Shown: positions 1-8,866, numbered from the stretch's first letter. The stretch: 64,000 nucleotides of DNA from Lactococcus allomyrinae (GCF_003627095.1 NZ_CP032627.1:2604001-2668000), one strand, 5' to 3'. A program made the numbers and translations. Notes: a model not told the origin generated them from the letters alone.

Positions 1-873
1 TCCGAGGAAGAAGAAGACAATGGAATTTAAAATAAAAGTGAGTGTGTCCCAAATGGTACTTTTTAATTTTGCGACTTGAGCATCGAAAAGTGTCGTTCGT
101 TTAAGTCCATTTGCTGACATTACCCCTGCTACAACAGCTGCGATGATACCAGAAACATGAAGCTCCTCGGCAATCAAAAAAGCGGAGAGTGGAATGGCTA
201 ATTCGAGTAAGAGGTAACCTGGAACATCTCTGGCATCAACATCTTCTAGAAGTCGTAGAATAAGGTTCTTCAGATAGATGAGAACAAAACCGATAGCACT
301 CCCTCCAATGGCAGAAAAGACAAGCTTCATCGTAGCATCTGGTAGAGAGAAATACCCCGTGACCAAAGCAACCATAGCGATTTGAAAGGCAATGATTCCA
401 GAAGCATCATTGAGTAGGCCCTCCCCCTTTAAGATGCTCATGACACGTTTAGGGAAACTAAAGTTCTTAGATAAAGCACCAACGGCGACAGCGTCTGTTG
501 GTGCAAGGCTGGCGCCAAGAGCAAAACAGGCAGCAAGTGGAATTCCAGCATAAATCCAATGAGAAATGAAGCCAAGTCCAAGCGCAGTAATAAAAACTAA
601 GGGAAAAATAAGAACAAGAATGACTTTACTGTGTTTTAAAATATGTTTGACATCTGCTTCCTCGCTCTCACGAAAGAGTAATGGCGCAATAATAAAGCCA
701 AGGAAAAATTCTGGAGCAACGTGTAGAATTTCATCAGCGCCAAAAAAACCCAAAATTAGTCCAAAAACCACTTGAATGAGTGGGAGGGCAAGTTTTGGGA
801 AAACTTTGTTAAGGACATTTGATAGGACGAGCGTCAGAAGGAACACGATGACATAAAAAATGGTATGGAGCAT
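1..873 (-). CDS. Na+/H+ antiporter, CPA1 (NhaP/NHE-like) family, C-terminus cut by the window edge
   Basis: The minus strand is open from an ATG at 871-873 to the left edge (291 codons, no stop), so the C-terminal part is missing. The product is hydrophobic throughout, with about eight predicted membrane helices. Residues 124-131 read APTDAVAV and residues 151-160 read EGLLNDASGI; these are the two signature motifs of the CPA1 exchangers, and the Asn-Asp pair (155-156) is the ion-binding site in this family. The expected role is Na+(K+)/H+ exchange at the cytoplasmic membrane for pH and sodium homeostasis. An AAAGGA ribosome-binding site precedes the ATG. Exact ion specificity cannot be told from sequence. 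Confidence 0.85.
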   Translation of the reverse strand, partial: MLHTIFYVIVFLLTLVLSNVLNKVFPKLALPLIQVVFGLILGFFGADEILHVAPEFFLGFIIAPLLFRESEEADVKHILKHSKVILVLIFPLVFITALGLGFISHWIYAGIPLAACFALGASLAPTDAVAVGALSKNFSFPKRVMSILKGEGLLNDASGIIAFQIAMVALVTGYFSLPDATMKLVFSAIGGSAIGFVLIYLKNLILRLLEDVDARDVPGYLLLELAIPLSAFLIAEELHVSGIIAAVVAGVMSANGLKRTTLFDAQVAKLKSTIWDTLTFILNSIVFFFLG

Positions 874-907
874 AGATTCCTTTCTTTTTATAAAGTTAAG
901 AATTGTT

Positions 908-1050
908 TATACTAGTTCACCCCTAAATCTTCGTAGCAGATTTGGTAGGTGAACTGCAAATATACTGCCTTGCGCTAGCGCAAGAAGTGGTTTGCGTGGG
1001 ACGTAAACTTTAATTTCTAAATGGAATATTTAGAAATTAAACAGTATTAG
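908..1050. repeat. MITE-like intergenic repeat (TATACTAG...CAGTATTAG), copy A
   Basis: Non-coding stretch between the antiporter and the next gene. It begins TATACTAGTTCACC, forms a strong hairpin (AGTTCACC...GGTGAACT, about 913-955), carries TATACTGC, and ends in a second hairpin (AATTTCTAAA...TTTAGAAATT, about 1013-1039) plus CAGTATTAG. The same order of blocks is seen at 6594-6763 and 7839-8054 with different cores. It has no coding capacity, so it would be a non-autonomous element. The family assignment is my own alignment by eye. Confidence 0.65.
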
Positions 1051-1177
1051 TAGGATAATGCGATATTTTACAGCCCAAATAACATCATGAATCACTGACA
1101 GAAATCTGTCAGTAGTTATTTCAAAAATTATAAGTTAAATTAACACCAAAAGAGCGAATTTCTTAGAACCAAATCGC

Positions 1178-1645
1178 TTATTTCGGACGTTTTTTAATTT
1201 GTTCTTTTTTCGCGGCAATTTTTTCTTCAATTTTTGAGTAATCTTTTTTTGTTAACAAAGCTTTGCAGCGTTTGAGCTCAAGCTCAGTTAATTGACGTTT
1301 AATCTTATCTTTACGAGCAGCATCAAATTCACCGCTTTGGATATAGTCTAATTTTTGCTCAAGAATTGATTTTTTATTTTTGACGACATCAATGTAGTAT
1401 TTAAGCTCAGAAATTTCTGTTTTTGAAGCATTTTTGGAACGCAGTTGACCAAGTTTCTCATCCAAATGAATTAATTTTTTAGAAATCATATCAATATGAG
1501 AAAGAAGTTTGTTCTCTTTTTCTTCAGTTGTAAGCGATGTGAAAGCATCAAGTTCTGGTGTACTTTCATCATCATTTTCAGAGCGTTTATCTAAATACAA
1601 TTCACGAAGAGTTTTTAATTTTTCTTCAATATCTTTATCTATCAT
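1178..1645 (-). CDS. Hypothetical coiled-coil protein
   Basis: I do not recognise a family. The 155-residue product is very rich in Lys, Glu and Leu and lacks signal peptide or membrane segment. Two long heptad-like stretches (about residues 35-100 and 110-145) suggest an elongated cytoplasmic coiled coil. The ATG at 1643-1645 is chosen because AGGTGA lies 6 nt upstream; a GTG nine bases earlier is in frame but overlaps that ribosome-binding site. An extended -10 (TGTTATAAT) lies upstream at 1676-1684. It stands alone between two minus-strand genes, so context gives no function. Confidence 0.7.
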   Translation of the reverse strand: MIDKDIEEKLKTLRELYLDKRSENDDESTPELDAFTSLTTEEKENKLLSHIDMISKKLIHLDEKLGQLRSKNASKTEISELKYYIDVVKNKKSILEQKLDYIQSGEFDAARKDKIKRQLTELELKRCKALLTKKDYSKIEEKIAAKKEQIKKRPK

Positions 1646-1675
1646 TTTTATCACCTAAAACTGTTCAATGATAAC

Positions 1676-1684
1676 ATTATAACA
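1676..1684 (-). promoter_or_regulatory. Extended -10 promoter of the coiled-coil gene
   Basis: On the minus strand the sequence reads TGTTATAAT, a complete extended -10. It lies about 30 nt before the ATG at 1645, which leaves a short leader that contains the AGGTGA ribosome-binding site. Confidence 0.55.
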
Positions 1685-1822
1685 TAAAGCTTTAACAAAA
1701 AAAATACAATGTCTTAAATTTTTATTAGGAATAATGCATAAGAAAAAAGAGCCATGAAGCTCTTTTTTAATTTTTCCAGAAGTTTTCACAGTATCAAGTC
1801 TATTGTGAAAAAATGATTTTAA

Positions 1823-3082
1823 TCAATAAGTGAGTACAAAATTTTTCTTTTTACCGCGACGAATCACAGTGACCTGTCCGTCAATTTTGTCAGCAGCTGA
1901 CAGAGTATAAGTTAGGTCTGTCAGGCGCTCACCATTGATGTAAATCGCACCGTTTGTAATATCTTCTCTAGCTTGACGTTTAGAGCTTTCAATACCAGCA
2001 GAAATCAGTAGTTCAACTAATGACAAATCTTGGTCAGCACTGACAGTATAGTGGGGAACAGCTTTCAAACCAGCCAAAATATCTTTGGCTTCTAAGGCTT
2101 TCAAATCTCCTCCACCAAAAAGAACTTGCGTAATTTCGACAGCGTGTTCATAAGCTTCTGTACCGTGAACTAATGTCACCACTTCTTTTGCTAAAGTTTT
2201 TTGAGCCAAACGTTCATGAGGTGCAGCTTCAAATTTGATACGGATTTCTTCGATTTCACCTAGTGTCAAAAAAGTAAAAATTTTGAGCATTTTGATTGCA
2301 TCAGCATCATCAACATTGAGCCAAAATTGGTACATTTCATAAGGTGAAGTTTTTTCAGCGTCAAGCCAAATTGCATTTCCTTCAGATTTACCAAATTTTT
2401 TACCGGTACTATCAGTGATAAGGGGAATGGTGATCACGTGTCCTTGTTTGTCAGCTTTCCGACGCAGCAATTCTGTTCCAGCGGTCATATTTCCCCATTG
2501 GTCAGAACCTCCAAGTTGTAACGTGACATTATGAAGTTGATTCAGTTCGTAAAAGTCATAACCTTGCATGATTTGATAAGCAAACTCGGTGTAAGAAATA
2601 CCCGTCTCCATCCGTTTTTTAACAGATTCTTTGCTAATCATATAATTTACGGTGAAATATTTACCAACATCACGCAAAAAATCAATGAAAGTTAAGTTTT
2701 CAAACCAATTATAGTTGTTGGTCATCTCGGCTTTATTTTCGCCATTTTCAAAATCAAGAAACCGTTCAAGTTGACTTCGTATTTTACCAGACCATTCTGT
2801 GACAGTTTCTTTAGTTTGAAGAGAACGTTCATCATCTTTAAAAGAAGGGTCTCCGATGAGCCCAGTTGCCCCACCAACAAGTGCATAGGGTTTATGCCCA
2901 GCGAGTTGCAAACGACGCATTGTCAAAATTAGAACAAGATTTCCTAAATGAAGAGAATCTGCAGTAGGGTCATAACCGACATAATAAGAAACCATTCCCT
3001 CCGTGAGCGCCTTACGGAGCAGCTCTTCGTCAGTTGTTTGGAAAATCAAACCACGTGCTTTAAGTTCGTCAAAAATGTTCAT
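1823..3082 (-). CDS. tyrS: Tyrosyl-tRNA synthetase
   Basis: A 419-residue class Ic aminoacyl-tRNA synthetase that charges tRNA-Tyr with tyrosine in the cytoplasm. The HIGH-like motif is seen as [10 protein letters not shown] near residue 40, the tyrosine-binding motif as GGSDQWGN near 192, and the KMSKS loop as KFGKS near 230. A C-terminal S4 RNA-binding domain follows (about 350-415, [10 protein letters not shown]). Length is normal for the family. It is divergent from the PBP gene. Its roughly 240-nt leader holds no T-box consensus that I can see and consists instead of two copies of a hairpin-promoter repeat. Confidence 0.97.
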   Translation of the reverse strand: MNIFDELKARGLIFQTTDEELLRKALTEGMVSYYVGYDPTADSLHLGNLVLILTMRRLQLAGHKPYALVGGATGLIGDPSFKDDERSLQTKETVTEWSGKIRSQLERFLDFENGENKAEMTNNYNWFENLTFIDFLRDVGKYFTVNYMISKESVKKRMETGISYTEFAYQIMQGYDFYELNQLHNVTLQLGGSDQWGNMTAGTELLRRKADKQGHVITIPLITDSTGKKFGKSEGNAIWLDAEKTSPYEMYQFWLNVDDADAIKMLKIFTFLTLGEIEEIRIKFEAAPHERLAQKTLAKEVVTLVHGTEAYEHAVEITQVLFGGGDLKALEAKDILAGLKAVPHYTVSADQDLSLVELLISAGIESSKRQAREDITNGAIYINGERLTDLTYTLSAADKIDGQVTVIRRGKKKNFVLTY

Positions 3083-3087
3083 TTGTT

Positions 3088-3342
3088 AAATCCTTTCGTT
3101 TAAGATGGGAGCAACACTGTCAAGAAGCGTAAAGAAATAAAAAAATGTGGCTCTACTCGTAGAACGGCTTCCATTTTGTTTTTTCTCAAGATTCTGGTGT
3201 TGCGAGCTCAGTTATACCGAGATGTGAATATGATTGGCAAGAAATGATGAAAAATAGGAAATGTCAAGGCTATTTGCATAGCAAAAATTATGGAATTTAT
3301 CTTTTTTCGCTCATTTTTAATCGTACGAATTCAATTATACCA
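3088..3342 (-). repeat. Tandem hairpin-promoter modules in the tyrS leader (copy R1)
   Basis: Read on the minus strand this is about two tandem modules. Each has an imperfect hairpin of about 75-90 nt followed by a promoter-like end. Module 1 ends TTGCCA-18 nt-TATAAC with CACATCTCGG in the spacer. Module 2 contains TTGACAGTGTTGCTCCCATCTT. The second module aligns over more than 100 nt with 24556-24670 upstream of mvaD, including AGTTCG, GAGTAGA and CTTGACGGTGTTGCTC. The stretch makes up nearly all of the tyrS leader. Confidence 0.7.
3334..3342 (-). promoter_or_regulatory. tyrS: Extended -10 promoter of tyrS
   Basis: TGGTATAAT on the minus strand. Transcription from here would give a leader of about 240 nt before the tyrS ATG, spanning the two hairpin modules. 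It lies only about 40 bp from the divergent PBP promoter. Confidence 0.55.
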
Positions 3343-3380
3343 AAAAAATTTCCGAAACGTGCGAAAATTTAGAGTAAATT

Positions 3381-3389
3381 TGGTATAAT
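3381..3389 (+). promoter_or_regulatory. pbp2A: Extended -10 of pbp2A, leaderless arrangement
   Basis: TGGTATAAT is followed by exactly six nucleotides and then the ATG at 3396. The transcription start would fall on or next to the start codon. The only purine-rich bases before the ATG (AGGGG) are too close to act as a Shine-Dalgarno. Confidence 0.6.
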
Positions 3390-3395
3390 AGGGGC

Positions 3396-5858
3396 ATGAA
3401 AAAAGACCCGATTGATTCTAAAGAAGAAATAGAGAATCGACTTCAAGATAAAATGGAGGCTAGAAGGCGTCAGAAAAAGGCGAATTCAGCTAAGATCACA
3501 AAGAAACAAGCAAAATCGGATGATACTGGTGATAGTAAAACAGCTTGGTCAACAACTTTTAGTGTTGTTCGTGGAGTAAGTGTCATTTTTGGTATCATTT
3601 TTGTCATGTTAGGAGTATTTGGTACTGCAGCTGGAATAGGCTATTTTGCACGTCTTGTTGAGACAACAAAAGTTCCCGCTAAGTCTGAGATGTTGGCTAA
3701 AATCAATGATATTCATGGTGTTTCAGTCATTAATTACTCAAATGGTCAGCCGATCTCTGATATTTCAAGTGACCTTGTACGAGTGACTGTGGCTGGAGAT
3801 GCAATCTCAAATAATGTCAAGAATGCACTGATTTCTACGGAAGACGATACGTTCAAAACAAATGATGGTGTTGTTCCAAAGGCTGTTGTTCGTGGAATAC
3901 TTGGTTCTGTTGGTGGTGGTACGAGTTCTGGCGGGTCAACGTTGACTCAGCAGCTCATCAAACAACAGATATTGGGAGATAGTGTCACTTTTCAACGGAA
4001 AGCGAGTGAAATTGTTTATGCCCGTGCATTGAATAATTATTTGACTAAAGATCAAATCTTAACAGATTACCTGAACGTTTCGCCTTTTGGTAGAAATAAT
4101 AAGGGACAAAATATTGCAGGGGTTCAAGAAGCTGCATTGGGGATTTTTGGTAAATCAGCAAAAGACTTATCCGTTCCAGAAGCTGCTTTTATTGCAGGAT
4201 TGCCTCAAAGTCCAATCGTTTATTCTCCGTATAACGCAGACGGTTCTTTGAAATCAAAAGAAATGCTGAGTTACGGGTTGTCTAGGCAGAAAGATGTCTT
4301 GTTTAATATGTATCGTGGTGGCTATATTACTAAAGCTGACTACGATAAGTACAAAGTTTATGATATTTCAAAGGAGTTTTTGCAACCTGCTGCTGCTCAA
4401 TCACAAGAGCATGGCTATCTCTATAATGTCGCTTACACTGAAGCGGTAAATCATATTTATGACTATCTTGTGCAGCGTGATAAGGTCTCGGCTACTGAGC
4501 TTGGAAATGACAGCACAAAGCAGCACTATCGCGATTTAGCTGAACAGGCTCTCCAAAATGATGGCTATGAAGTAACTACGACCATTAATCAAACGATTTA
4601 TAGCGCTATGCAAACTGCTGTTGCACAGCATGGGGGAGAGCTCCAAGATGGGACTGGTGAAGTTCAAACAGGGAATGTCTTGATGGACAATTCTACAGGA
4701 GCCGTAATTGGTTTTGTTGGCGGCTTGAACTATGCTCAAAATCAGAATAACCATGCGTTTGACACTCAACGTTCGCCAGGTTCCTCTATTAAGCCAGTAT
4801 TAGCGTATGGTCCTGCAATTGATATGGGCTTGATGGGGTCTGCCACAATGCTATCAAACTATCCTGCAAAATATTCTTCAGGTCAGGATATCATGCACGT
4901 TGGAGAAAAGGGTTCCAACACAATGATGCCATTGGGTGAAGCTTTAGATGTATCATGGAATATTCCGGCTTACTGGACTTACCAAGATATTTTGAAATCT
5001 GGAAGATCTTCAGAACCTTATATGAGCAAAATGGGTTATGATATTAAAGATTACTCAGTAGAATCATTACCATTGGGCGGAGGTGTTGACCCTACAGTAG
5101 TTCAGCATACCAATGGTTATCAAACTTTGGCAAATGGTGGTGTGTATGAGCCTTATTATGTTGTTCAAAGCATTAAAGATGATACAGGCAAGGTTATCTA
5201 TCAACACCAAAATAAACCAACACAAGTTTATTCTGAAGCAACATCAACGATTATGGAGTATCTGCTGAATAATGTCATCACATCTCAAAAAACGTCAACT
5301 TTTTATGGAGTGTTGTCACAAATTAATCCAAGTTTGGCACAAAATGTGCAATGGACAGGTAAAACTGGGACAACAGACGATTATACAGATGGTTGGTTGA
5401 TGCTCTCAACTCCTACTGTAACACTGGGAAGTTGGATTGGACATGACAATAATTCTCCAATGGGCTCGCTCACACCTTACTCCAAAAATGGAACTTATAT
5501 GGCCAATCTGGTTAATGCGATTAACGCAGCTGACCCAACAATCTTTGGACCAGGTAAAAAATTCCCAGATCCTAATAAAGATCCAAATGTCACAAAATCA
5601 AAAGTTCTTGTGTCCACAGGAGAAAAAGCAGGAAAAATCTCAGGAGGAGCTTTGAATGGAGTTAGCATAAGTGGTGCGACTACAACTAGTTTCTGGGCAA
5701 CAAAAGCTGGAGCACCAGTCACTCAGTATAACTTTGCAATTGGTGGATCAAGCTCAGATGTAGCTGATGCATGGAGTAAAATCTTGCCAAACTACAAGTC
5801 TGAAATCACCAAAAGCTCAACAACACCTTCCTCTTCTTCAAAAAAGGCAAATAATTGA
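3396..5858 (+). CDS. pbp2A: Class A penicillin-binding protein (transglycosylase/transpeptidase)
   Basis: An 820-residue bifunctional cell-wall synthase. A Lys-rich cytoplasmic N-terminus (1-50) is followed by one membrane anchor (about 58-88). The GT51 glycosyltransferase domain (about 115-290) has EDDTF, GGSTLTQQL, KASEIVYA and the FGRNNKGQNIAG motif. The transpeptidase domain (about 420-720) has the SPGSSIKP serine motif (SxxK), SWN (SxN) and KTGT. A Ser-rich tail closes the protein. It polymerises and cross-links peptidoglycan on the outer face of the membrane. Domain order fits PBP2A of streptococci and lactococci. The start is supported by the leaderless promoter and by family alignment. 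Confidence 0.95.
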   Translation: MKKDPIDSKEEIENRLQDKMEARRRQKKANSAKITKKQAKSDDTGDSKTAWSTTFSVVRGVSVIFGIIFVMLGVFGTAAGIGYFARLVETTKVPAKSEMLAKINDIHGVSVINYSNGQPISDISSDLVRVTVAGDAISNNVKNALISTEDDTFKTNDGVVPKAVVRGILGSVGGGTSSGGSTLTQQLIKQQILGDSVTFQRKASEIVYARALNNYLTKDQILTDYLNVSPFGRNNKGQNIAGVQEAALGIFGKSAKDLSVPEAAFIAGLPQSPIVYSPYNADGSLKSKEMLSYGLSRQKDVLFNMYRGGYITKADYDKYKVYDISKEFLQPAAAQSQEHGYLYNVAYTEAVNHIYDYLVQRDKVSATELGNDSTKQHYRDLAEQALQNDGYEVTTTINQTIYSAMQTAVAQHGGELQDGTGEVQTGNVLMDNSTGAVIGFVGGLNYAQNQNNHAFDTQRSPGSSIKPVLAYGPAIDMGLMGSATMLSNYPAKYSSGQDIMHVGEKGSNTMMPLGEALDVSWNIPAYWTYQDILKSGRSSEPYMSKMGYDIKDYSVESLPLGGGVDPTVVQHTNGYQTLANGGVYEPYYVVQSIKDDTGKVIYQHQNKPTQVYSEATSTIMEYLLNNVITSQKTSTFYGVLSQINPSLAQNVQWTGKTGTTDDYTDGWLMLSTPTVTLGSWIGHDNNSPMGSLTPYSKNGTYMANLVNAINAADPTIFGPGKKFPDPNKDPNVTKSKVLVSTGEKAGKISGGALNGVSISGATTTSFWATKAGAPVTQYNFAIGGSSSDVADAWSKILPNYKSEITKSSTTPSSSSKKANN

Positions 5859-5911
5859 ACGCTGATAAGTTAAAAGATTTTTGTCAGCATACTGACAGAA
5901 AAAATAAATTG

Positions 5912-5950
5912 AAAAAACTTCGAAGAAGGTAATATTCTTCGAAGTTTTTA
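5912..5950. terminator. Bidirectional terminator between pbp2A and the GNAT gene
   Basis: AAAAACTTCGAAGAA and TTCTTCGAAGTTTTT form a long perfect stem with A- and T-tracts on both sides. It can serve both convergent genes. A CTGTCAG-type palindrome lies just upstream (about 5881-5899). Confidence 0.85.
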
Positions 5951-6523
5951 TTATTTTGAAAGTTTTGTTAGCACTGACAAAGCATCAAGATAGTGTTCAT
6001 TTTTACAAGAGGCAATATTTTTTTCGTCAGTAATGTAGTAGCCAAATTTTTCATAGACTTTGACAGCACGTGAACTCCAAGTCTGAGTGTGGAGGTAAAA
6101 GTCTTGATCTTTGTCGAGCTCAACCATTCTCTTTGTAATAATGGTCAGTAAACTTTTACTGAGTCCCAAGCCTTGAAATTCTGGCAAAACAGCGACCCAG
6201 TGGAGCTTTGGAACTTTAGTATTATCCTTAAAGTCCCACCAAGCAGTTGCGGTTGCTACTTTTTGTCTGTCTGAATTTTCAAGGAAAATAGTACGTTTTT
6301 CTGTTTCTGTCAGCACTGACAAAAACTTATCAGTAAAATATTTAAGTGCCAAATCTTCGTCAGTAAATTCGCCAACTGCTGTTTCAATTTTTGCCCAATC
6401 TAGCTCATCTCCAGGCTGAAAATTAACAACATGAAAACCATTCAAAAGTGGATAATCAGGGATTGGTGAGCCTACTGGTCTTTTCATAATAAAGTCGAAA
6501 AAAGGAAGGGATTTATCTAACAA
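5951..6523 (-). CDS. GNAT-family N-acetyltransferase
   Basis: A 190-residue protein with the GNAT fold: the acetyl-CoA binding motif is visible at about 136-147 (LPEFQGLGLSKSLL) and a C-terminal YEKFGYY motif is typical. The substrate is unknown. I keep the TTG start at 6521-6523 because GGAG lies 6 nt before it; an internal ATG (MKRPVG, residue 13) has no ribosome-binding site. The gene is convergent with pbp2A and shares a terminator. A CTGTCAGCACTGACA copy lies inside the coding sequence near 6305 and is read as LSVLTE. Confidence 0.8.
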   Translation of the reverse strand: MLDKSLPFFDFIMKRPVGSPIPDYPLLNGFHVVNFQPGDELDWAKIETAVGEFTDEDLALKYFTDKFLSVLTETEKRTIFLENSDRQKVATATAWWDFKDNTKVPKLHWVAVLPEFQGLGLSKSLLTIITKRMVELDKDQDFYLHTQTWSSRAVKVYEKFGYYITDEKNIASCKNEHYLDALSVLTKLSK

Positions 6524-6593
6524 TAGTATCTCCGAGTTTAAATTTTGAAATTTTCTCTGTCCTCAACAAGCTAAACGTTTACCAATAGCAAAT

Positions 6594-6763
6594 TATACTA
6601 GCTCATCTTTAGTTTCTCCTAGAAATTTATTAGATGAACTGCGTATATACTGCCTTGCGACGTTTGGGAAAATCAAGGCTTTTCTTATCCGTAACTTTGA
6701 CAAAATGCGTCAAGCACAAACTTTAACTTTTGGGCGGTACGTTTGAAAGTTAAGCAGTATTAG
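6594..6763. repeat. MITE-like intergenic repeat, copy B
   Basis: It starts TATACTAGCTCATC, has a hairpin (CTCATCT...AGATGAAC), TATACTGCCTTGCG, and ends GAAAGTTAAGCAGTATTAG. The blocks are the same as in the copies at 908-1050 and 7839-8054, with a different core. Its right end overlaps the pepA stop codon (6760-6762), so the element abuts that gene with no spare base. Confidence 0.65.
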
Positions 6764-7827
6764 TAATTTTTGACTTGAGCAACTTTCTCAGCATCAAGAG
6801 ATTTTATGATAGCACGCAAAAAGTTTTGGGCCTGATTGAAGTCATCAAGGCTGAAAATCGTTTGGTGACTGTGAATATAGCGAGCAACAACACCGATTGT
6901 CGTTGAAGGAACACCAGCGTTTGCTAGGTGAGCAGCGCCAGCATCAGTTCCGCCTTTGGCGATGTAAACTTGTGTCTTGATATTTGCATCTTCAGCAGTA
7001 TCAAGCAGGAAATTTTTCATGCCGGGAAGCATGATATGACCTGGGTCAAAGAAGCGTAGCGTTGTACCAAGACCAAGGCGCCCATTGCTATCCCCAAAAG
7101 TATCACCTGCTGGTGAGCAATCTACAGCAAAGAATAAGTCAGGATTAAACTTTGTTGTTGCTACTTTTGCACCACGTAGTCCAACTTCTTCTTGGACATT
7201 TGCCCCAATAATCAGTGTAATCGGAAGTTCTTTATTTTCCAAAAATTCGAGTAATTCAAGAATCATCAAGCAGCCATAACGATTATCCCAAGCTTTAGAG
7301 ATGACATTTTTACCATTTGCGCTCAGGATTGTTTCTGTTTCTGGAATGATGATGTCGCCTTGAGCAACGCCATATTCAGCAAGTTCAGTGGCATTATCAA
7401 AACCAGCATCAAAAATGATATCTGAAATGGCTGGGATACTAGGAGTTGCACCTGTTCCACGAAGAAGATGTGGAGGTAAGCCACCGGTCACAACAGGGAT
7501 TTTTTTGCCTTGACGTGTGAAGAGGGTAAAGCGTTGTGCCGAAACGACAAGAGGGTTCCATCCACCAAGTGAAACAACACGTAAAGTTCCGTCAGACTTG
7601 ATTTCAGATACCATGAATCCTACTTCATCCATATGTGCAGCTACCATGATGCGCGGTGCATTTTCTTTTTTGCTTTCTTTGGTAACAAAAATACCACCAA
7701 GTCCATCAAATTCAGGAGTGTAGCCAAGTTCAATCATACGTTGTTTGAGGTATTCACGTACAGGTGCTTCAAATCCAGAGGTTGCTTGAAGCTCAGTGAG
7801 TGTTTTGATTTTGTCGAAAAGTTCCAT
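6760..7827 (-). CDS. pepA: Glutamyl aminopeptidase, M42 family
   Basis: A 355-residue cytoplasmic metallo-aminopeptidase that removes N-terminal Glu or Asp from peptides; it is part of the lactococcal proteolytic system. Metal ligands and catalytic residues are recognisable in AAHMDEVGF (near 68), AWDNRYG (near 180), QEEVG (near 213), AVDCSP (near 236) and RYIHSHQ (near 320). Length and end (KNY) match lactococcal PepA. AAGGAGAAAAA precedes the ATG. It is flanked on both sides by MITE-like repeats, so it is probably monocistronic. Confidence 0.95.
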   Translation of the reverse strand: MELFDKIKTLTELQATSGFEAPVREYLKQRMIELGYTPEFDGLGGIFVTKESKKENAPRIMVAAHMDEVGFMVSEIKSDGTLRVVSLGGWNPLVVSAQRFTLFTRQGKKIPVVTGGLPPHLLRGTGATPSIPAISDIIFDAGFDNATELAEYGVAQGDIIIPETETILSANGKNVISKAWDNRYGCLMILELLEFLENKELPITLIIGANVQEEVGLRGAKVATTKFNPDLFFAVDCSPAGDTFGDSNGRLGLGTTLRFFDPGHIMLPGMKNFLLDTAEDANIKTQVYIAKGGTDAGAAHLANAGVPSTTIGVVARYIHSHQTIFSLDDFNQAQNFLRAIIKSLDAEKVAQVKNY

Positions 7828-7838
7828 TTTTTCTCCTT

Positions 7839-8054
7839 TATACTAGTTCATCTCTGAAGCTGTGTTAGCAGATTTAGTAGTTGAACTGCAGATATACTGC
7901 TTTTAGTTTTGCTTGCTAAGCAAACGGATAGCGTAGACCATTCATAGAATGGTGCACAAAGTGTGTATCTTGTGACGATTGGAAAAAGCAATTTTTTGCT
8001 CATTCGTAAACTTTAATTTCTAAAAGAAACTTTTAGAAATTAAAATAGTATTAG
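7839..8054. repeat. MITE-like intergenic repeat, copy C
   Basis: This fills most of the 360-bp gap between pepA and the next gene. It starts TATACTAGTTCATC, with hairpin AGTTCATCTCTGAA...TTGAACT, then TATACTGC, a core with further small hairpins (CCATTCATAGAATGG), then the AATTTCTAAAAG...CTTTTAGAAATT hairpin and AGTATTAG. It is the longest of the three close copies because the core is larger. Confidence 0.65.
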
Positions 8055-8176
8055 ACAAGGTGTGAGGCGTTTGTTTAACTGCTAACTCACAGCACACCAT
8101 TATTATGTCAAAATTTACTGACAGACTTTTGTCAGTACGATTTTGAGGATTTACACTATAATTATAGCAGGATTTA

Positions 8177-8185
8177 TGGTAAAAT
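8177..8185 (+). promoter_or_regulatory. Extended -10, leaderless arrangement (8192 gene)
   Basis: TGGTAAAAT is followed by six nucleotides and the ATG at 8192. No ribosome-binding site precedes the ATG. Confidence 0.6.
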
Positions 8186-8191
8186 TTCACT

Positions 8192-8485
8192 ATGAAAAAA
8201 ATATTGAAGTTTGGTTTAGGTATTGTTGCGGGAGCAGCAACCGCTCATGTGGTCTATCATGGTTATAAATCTATGGAAGAAAATCTACTTCGTGAACTGA
8301 CTGATACAGCACGACAGCATTTTTCTGATGAGAAAATTGATGTTGTATGGATTTTTGAGGACCCAGACCACGGGGCATATTTCAAAGGAGGCGTTGTGAA
8401 TGGCAACAAAGCTATTTCTTTTGAAATTAATGCAGAAACCTTAGAAATATCAAGTGAGAAAAATACAAAAATTAAACTGATATAA
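8192..8485 (+). CDS. Small DUF4651-like protein
   Basis: A 97-residue protein with an N-terminal hydrophobic stretch (about 6-26, rich in Gly and Ala) that could be a membrane anchor. A compact domain follows with IDVVWIFEDPDHGAYFKGG. It resembles the uncharacterised DUF4651 proteins found in streptococci just before a thioredoxin gene, which is the arrangement here (33-nt gap to the thioredoxin start). Function is unknown; the neighbourhood suggests a redox or envelope role. The start codon sits six bases after an extended -10, so translation is probably leaderless. Confidence 0.65.
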   Translation: MKKILKFGLGIVAGAATAHVVYHGYKSMEENLLRELTDTARQHFSDEKIDVVWIFEDPDHGAYFKGGVVNGNKAISFEINAETLEISSEKNTKIKLI

Positions 8486-8518
8486 GTTTGTTTTTGATAA
8501 ATATTGGAGGAAAAAAAT

Positions 8519-8836
8519 ATGATTATCCCTAAAAATATTGAAAATTTGGCAGAACTTGTCAAAGCACCTGGAAAACACGTCTTCTTTTTTACAGCTGGTT
8601 GGTGTGGCGATTGTAACTTTATCAAGCCTAAAATGCCAGAAATTGAGGCTGAAAACTCAGAGTTTGAATTTATTGAAGTGGATCGAGATGAATACATGGA
8701 TGTAGCAGTCGAATGGGGGATTATGGGAATTCCAAGTTTTGTTGTTATTGAAGATGGCAAAGAAACAGCACGTTTGGTCAATAAACTTCGTAAAACAAAA
8801 GAAGAAGTTAATACATTTTTGGCAACAGCTAAATAA
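8519..8836 (+). CDS. Thioredoxin-family protein
   Basis: A 105-residue thioredoxin fold protein with active-site motif WCGDC (residues about 28-32) instead of the usual WCGPC, and the cis-proline as GIPS. The Asp variant is the usual form for this second streptococcal thioredoxin-like protein. Expected role: thiol-disulfide exchange in the cytoplasm. ATG at 8519 is chosen because GGAGG lies 8 nt upstream; an in-frame TTG at 8504 overlaps that site. It is probably cotranscribed with the DUF4651-like gene. Confidence 0.85.
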   Translation: MIIPKNIENLAELVKAPGKHVFFFTAGWCGDCNFIKPKMPEIEAENSEFEFIEVDRDEYMDVAVEWGIMGIPSFVVIEDGKETARLVNKLRKTKEEVNTFLATAK

Positions 8837-8837
8837 A

Positions 8838-8866
8838 AAACACTGTCAGTGCACTGACAGTGTTTC
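8838..8866 (+). terminator. Terminator built on the CTGTCAG palindrome
   Basis: AAACACTGTCAGTGCACTGACAGTGTTT is a perfect inverted repeat containing the complete palindrome CTGTCAG-TGCA-CTGACAG (8843-8860), just after the thioredoxin stop. The T-run is short, so termination may be partial. Confidence 0.5.

Noticed and set aside
3083-3342. T-box riboswitch in the tyrS leader
   Set aside because: No T-box consensus or specifier arrangement seen; the leader aligns with dispersed repeats elsewhere in the window.
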